A stretch of 64,000 nucleotides of DNA from Ligula intestinalis. Lineage: Eukaryota; Platyhelminthes; Cestoda; Diphyllobothriidea; Diphyllobothriidae. Positions 54,501 through 60,500 of the stretch are shown piece by piece. Position 1 is the first letter of the stretch; every line of letters begins with the position of its first letter. Where the stretch lies: the NCBI GenBank assembly GCA_036362985.1, contig JAYGXS010000005.1, positions 48,442,113 to 48,506,112 of the forward strand, given 5' to 3'. A program made the translations under genes and the position numbers. The notes beneath the pieces are model-generated. The model ran no database searches, was not told where the DNA came from, and was given only the letters and a program-made list of their open reading frames with translations.

Positions 54501-57500
54501 AAACCTGACGGGCAATTAAGTGGTTGCTTTTATTTCCAGTTCCAAAAGCTTTTCCCCGTCAGTCATTTGCGTGACGTGACCCATAAATCGGGATAACAGT
54601 TCGTAACGCAAAATTAGCTGAAGTGTTCCGAAAGGGGAAATTGGGATTTATGATGCTTTGGTGATACAGTGGTCACCGGTTATTAAGCCCGCGGTTAATA
54701 GACCCAGCTGCGTATTAAGCCCACATCAGCTTGGGACCGAATTTAACATAGCAAAATCTGCCGAATAATAAGCCCAGTCGCCGGCTACAAAGCCCAGTTT
54801 GCCAACAAGATAGGGTGACATTCTCATCTCTCTGCGTGCGCAACGCGGCCTACAGGCATCAAAGTTCACAAAATTCGACGATTTCTGGTGCTTGGAGAAG
54901 GACATCAAAGAGCACTTGCGAATTAAGTTTCCTCCAGAACAACTGACACTAGACCGCTTATTAAACGTGTCGCAAATCATTTTTTTGCTTTTTTTATTAC
55001 GTAAAATACAGACAAACAGCATTGTTTTCTTGTAAATAACCAAGCTCTTCACATAATACAGTACGTATGTAATGTAAAGTGCCTATCCTGCGTTTGCTAA
55101 TCGAGAACTAAGACTCTCTGGTTATTGCGCCCGCCGCTTATTAAGCCTAATTTGGTCTGGGCCCCAGGTGGGCTTAATAGCCGGCGACTACTGTAACTAG
55201 ATTTTCGATATAATATGACTGCTATATTTAAATACAAATCCGCCGTTGTTCGTTTGCTTGGGCAAGAATGGATCAGGAAATTAATCTCCATGCTGAACAT
55301 AAACAGCATCATCGGTTTTTTCACAATTATTTCTTTGATACTTTTTAATATAATAAAGTCTTCTAAGATGCAAAACGATTTCGGAAGAGATCGCTGTCCA
55401 AATGAAAATAAGATACCAATTTTCGTACGAAATTTTCGTGCATTAATGTTAATTGGTGGCAAATTCGTGGCTGTTTTGCTATTAGGGATTCCCTTGGATA
55501 ATCGCAAATATCATAGTAACAGCTGTCCTCAGTGAAATTTAAGGGGATTTTCAATAAAGCGATAAAAATGACGACAGAGGTTAGCATAAACAGGCGAAGA
55601 ATGGTAAGGATAAGGCAGGAACACAGTAGGAAAAATTTTAAATGGTCGAACACCTGTTAGAAGTTTGGAGCCCACTCTGAAGGAGTAAACGGTCTTTTAA
55701 CGAATACCTGTTACCCACAAAGGAAGTGGCAGTCCAAAAAGTCGAACATTTTGCACAGTAAACAAAACGAAGGAGTACTTTGTGCCCTTGAGATACAGTC
55801 TGGGAGTAAATTTTAGCGTCTTGCACAGGGCAACTAGGCAACCGTTAGCCTCTATGCACGCGATCTATCAAAATCCTATCAATCACTGATACATAGATAC
55901 GGAGAATGTTGTATTTAACAACCAAAAGACTTAGGCAAGCTAGTGGGATCGAATGAAGATAACGCATAATTTTGAAAGAAGGAAAACCATTGAGAGAGCA
56001 CGAAGAGCAGGAAATGGTTCACCAGAATGCATTTAGTAATGAGTGTAATGAGTTCAAAATTTTTTCATTGCCGGATGCCTAAATTCAGGGGCCCAATTAA
56101 GTGGGAAGTGCAAGCTTCTCGGTTATCGCATATAACTGGCCTCTGTGCTTGTACAACGGCTTTTAAAATCGCATTCGCCCAATTTAAATCAAAGTGTTGA
56201 GTACAAAGAGGCCGTTATCCCCTTTATTCTGCTGTACTTCGTTTCTTCCAAATGCGCCCTACTGCAAAAGTTAATTTGACGTGAAATAGAGCTCGCATTT
56301 ACAGGCAGGTTTGCTCTGTCTATATTTCTTTTCACCCTTTTGGTAACCGTTTATTAAATAAAGACAATATTGTTAGGAATTTAGCCTGACCAAATGCTAG
56401 CAACACTTGGAGGCTTTCCTGAGGCGTCGAGCCTAGCCAAATGTCTTTGTTCGTTCGTTCTGACCGCTTACACGCGATGACTGTCGAAACGCGATGACCT
56501 CAACCTCTGGAGAGGAAACAGATGCGCGCGCGTCCAACCAGGCTAAAGGCTAACAATCAAAAATAAACCACCCCTCAGATAGGGGGGTTGCATACGGGAC
56601 TGTGAGGACACCATCAGTCCGGTCCCGATGGTTGTGGTCAGACCCGAGGCGGGACCTAGAGCACGCTGGAAATCAACCAGTGGTAACAAATACTCGAGAC
56701 AGCAAATCCGGGTTTTGTACACAATAAATCCTCTTCAGCGTGGATTCCAAAGTTACGCCCCTTATTATTGTGTTTTCCTTTGGGATTCCAACTTAGACGG
56801 GGACACAGGTCAGATTTCACCGGTATAACACTGGCGACGAAGGTGAGATCGTTCTTCAGACATTATAACAAGTATGGCCTCAATTTACGCAGGTTTAAGT
56901 CGATAGTTTGATGGCGGACGACATGCTATGACTGAGGACAAAATAATGTAACAAGTCAAGCAATTCTGGGGAAAACTACGGAGACGAATCATTACGAATG
57001 TCGTGGACCTCACGGTAGGTAAATCTGTCTCCTAAATAACAAACAGAAAGGTTCCAAATAGTTTTTGAACTGCGGGTACGAGTCAGCCTACGTCGACTTG
57101 TCATATGTGAGAATAAGAAACTTTGTCTATGGAGAGCAGACAGTAAGTATCCCAAACTTATGAAAGGCAAAAGTTAAAAGACGCTTCAAACACTGTTTAC
57201 TCATTCCGGGGGCTCATTTCGAATTGATTATTCCTTCGGATATTTTTTCTTATGAGTAAAAATCTGTTTGTAAAACTTGCTTTTAGGACCATAAAACTGC
57301 AACTTGCAGTTTTCGCGGACCTTCGTTGGGGCAGAAACCAGCTTTCGTAAAGCATTTTTGTTTCAAAATTGACGTAAAATAATTTCAGGGTGGTTGCAGC
57401 GGATGAATGTGAAGGCTGGTCGAGTAAGACTATGCGTCTGGCGTTGTAAATAACAGGGTTAACACTCATTACATAGACTGAGCAACAGTCATATTGATGG

Positions 57501-60500
57501 TTTTTCTCGAGGACAAGGACACAAGCGCAAGAACTGCAGGCAATAATAACTTGAGGCTTCTCCTTTACGGCACATATTTCCGCCTACCATGACGCCTACT
57601 GACTTCCTTTACAGAGAAAATCAAAAGATACGGCTGAGCTGATCATATCACGCAATGTTTACAGCAAACACGATTAGTTCCCTTAACTTCTCCACAAGAG
57701 TAGTGCTAGTTTTGTCTAATTGCTCACGGCACGGACGGCTGATGTGGTCATGTTTGTCAGCAAAGACTGAAAACGTTCGGCCGAGAAGGAGTTGGAGAAG
57801 GGGGTGCGGGAAGTTAACGAAGTCACGAATTAACCCGAAGGAAAACTGTGGATCAAAGTATATTCCCCACGCTTCCTCCAACTCAACCTTTTTTAGTCTT
57901 TACGTAGCACTTGGTAGAAGTTGCAATCCACAACGCCGAAGTAGTCGGTGAAAGCAAAACACCTGATCCAGCTGGTTGAACATCACCTGAAGGAAACCTA
58001 AATGCCATTTTGCAGTCCTACGACAATGTCTCTCTGGTGGGTAAATCAACTTGTTTAGGAGTAAGCACACTTAAGTAATCTACCAAGAACAGGCAGGACG
58101 TTGTGCCAGTGCCGGATATCATAGCCGTGGGATAGGAGATTACTAAAGGGTTCAAAATTGCACTCAGGGGGAAAACATGCTCATATCGAGAATATATGCA
58201 AGGTGGAGTCCAAAAAGATGTTTGCGTGTGATAATAGCGTCATTTCTGACAGTATTTCATTTACTCTTATCATATTTTATGTTGGGACGAGCCAAACAGA
58301 TAGATAGCCTGCGCAAGCAGCTGCGCGCACAGCAGGCTATCGATCAGCCTACAGGCAACAAACGCAACTGGCAGTCAGATCAATCAATAATTTAAAACTT
58401 AAGTTGAATCTTATCCGCCGAGTCCCAGCCAATTACGCCAGAAGCCGAAAGCTGATTAGTTCAATGAACCTAGCTCATAGTCGTTTGTTGCCCTAATTGT
58501 GTGGTACCTGCTACACTTAAGGACTAGCGGTGACTTGCTGTAACGTGTTTGTCTCAGTAAACTTTCGCTCTCTGGCCGACGGGTCTTCTCTCTGTCTGTC
58601 TTACGGGCTCTTCGGTTCGACGTTCTTGTTAAGTAAAAGTACCAGGCGCGGGTCGTATCAGTTTAATTCTTCTACTCCAATCACGAGTGTGCTGAAATTG
58701 CTCATTCGGCTTATCAACGCTAAGAGCTTCCAAATGACTCGTTCCGACAAGGCAAGAGCCGTAGGCTCTGATAAAAGTACCTGACCTAGGGCAGAATATT
58801 TGTCCTCGAATATTCTAGCGAAATGCGAACTTCTGGTTGGAAAGTAACATTAATGTCTGTTTTTCACTAAAACGGTTCCTTAATTCTTCATTTAACAGTA
58901 TTCAAAAGACAAAGACAAAGGTGATCATGCCTGACAGTTTAGTATCATTTGAATAAGAGCTGTAAGCTTATATCGTGTTGCGCCTGTTCCCTTAACCAGG
59001 ACAGGTACTATGTTACCAAATAGAGAGGCAAGTCGTTATCACTTAGAATGGAGCCATGTTTATTACGTAAAATCATAACAGTTCTCATTACATGACCATT
59101 GGTTAAAAGCTGTCAAACGCGACTGCAAAACACAGCATGAATGGGCGCACTTAAATCAACAGGGTAAACTGCGATTCAGTTCAGACGTTGAATAACCTAT
59201 TTAATTGCTGGAGCACTAGTAACAAACAGGAACAGGTGATTTAAAGTATGTGTTTAGCCCTCATTGCCTTCACCTTGTTAGATATTTGAGACAGGTTTAT
59301 TCAGTTATCAAGACAAACTGCCGAAAATCTAAAGGCAGAACGCGAGGGGAACTAACTCAATCTCTCAGCACAAAGATGACCTTACGTACCAGGAATGAGG
59401 TTTAAGCGGCCTCGACATGCGCGTATAACGGTCTTATGCCTATGGAGGAGGATTTCTGACTCAAGAGTGTTCCAGAGACGTTCGTACTCCGGCCCATCCA
59501 TCTTTTGGCATACTAGCTGGATCTGCTGAATACGTCCTGCCAACTCTTTGTCCAGGTATTTGGCCGCCATACGCGCTCCATAGACTTCGTCCTGTTAACG
59601 AAAATATATCATAAGCAGCTGTGCATGCATTTTTTGAAAAGCCTTGGCTAAGAATAACTACAACGCAGTGAGCCAACTTTAAAACATACGTTGTACGAAG
59701 GTCAAAATCGCACATTTGACTTAAGCCTTATCGGTAGTTATGTACTTCCAGTTTGACCCCGGCGCCTCGAGGGAAAAGAGGCCTTAAATAGCATTCTATA
59801 GTACTGTTTAAATTTTACACGGAAAACGTCAGGATGGATTGAAATAAAGAATGCCATTTGGAATGAAAGCGTTCCAAATCAACATACATTTCATATCCCG
59901 ACTGAACATAAGAATGGTTACACTGAAGGCGATAGCAGCTTTGAAATTAAAGAAATATAGCTAGATAAGCATACGTTATTAGGGCTTCCATTTTGTTTCG
60001 TGATAGTGGATAATTTATAAGAAGAAATTTTCCGGAAAAAAATATCAAACCCTCACACGCGCTTTTAACCGGAAGGAAGCTTTGGAGTAAGATGGTACAA
60101 CCGACTCTTAGATAATCCTACGTTTATTCCCACACAGTAGGTGGTTCCCGATCAAGGGAACACAAACTGCAATACTTTACCCGCTGTATATAATATAACT
60201 TTTTCCAATCATTTCTTATATTTTGCAACATGCAGGTTTTGAAATGAAATCTATTTTTGAACCTGTTTAGCATTTTTGCATCATGAAAATTCCAGATGCT
60301 TTCTAAATAAATGTTTCAATAATTTTATCTGTCCAAACCAGGGTTTCAAATGATATTGGTTGTGTAAAAAACACAATAGTAGAGCCATTGTAGATAATAT
60401 GGTATGTTATTCGACCACATAAGCAATAAGGAGGCATAAAATATAAAAATAATCATACAGCAGTCTCAAGTACTTTCCGGTGTTACGTTTTCTTAGTCAA

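Larger units (their letters stand above)
24854..59389 (-). other. GOPC intron 3, about 34.5 kb
   Basis: Donor GTACGTAAG at 59389 and acceptor CCCATTAG at 24854, phase 1. The intron is packed with mobile-element relics, listed separately. Stretches where I see nothing recognisable: 24900-26490, 27900-28740, 28970-30630, 31250-31760, 32050-33450, 34330-35620, 36150-41040, 41250-43930, 44750-46860, 47060-48810, 49900-51470, 51870-52870, 53320-54660, 55200-56370 and 56850-59389. These are AT-rich and hold only short, unconvincing ORFs on both strands. Confidence 0.8.
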
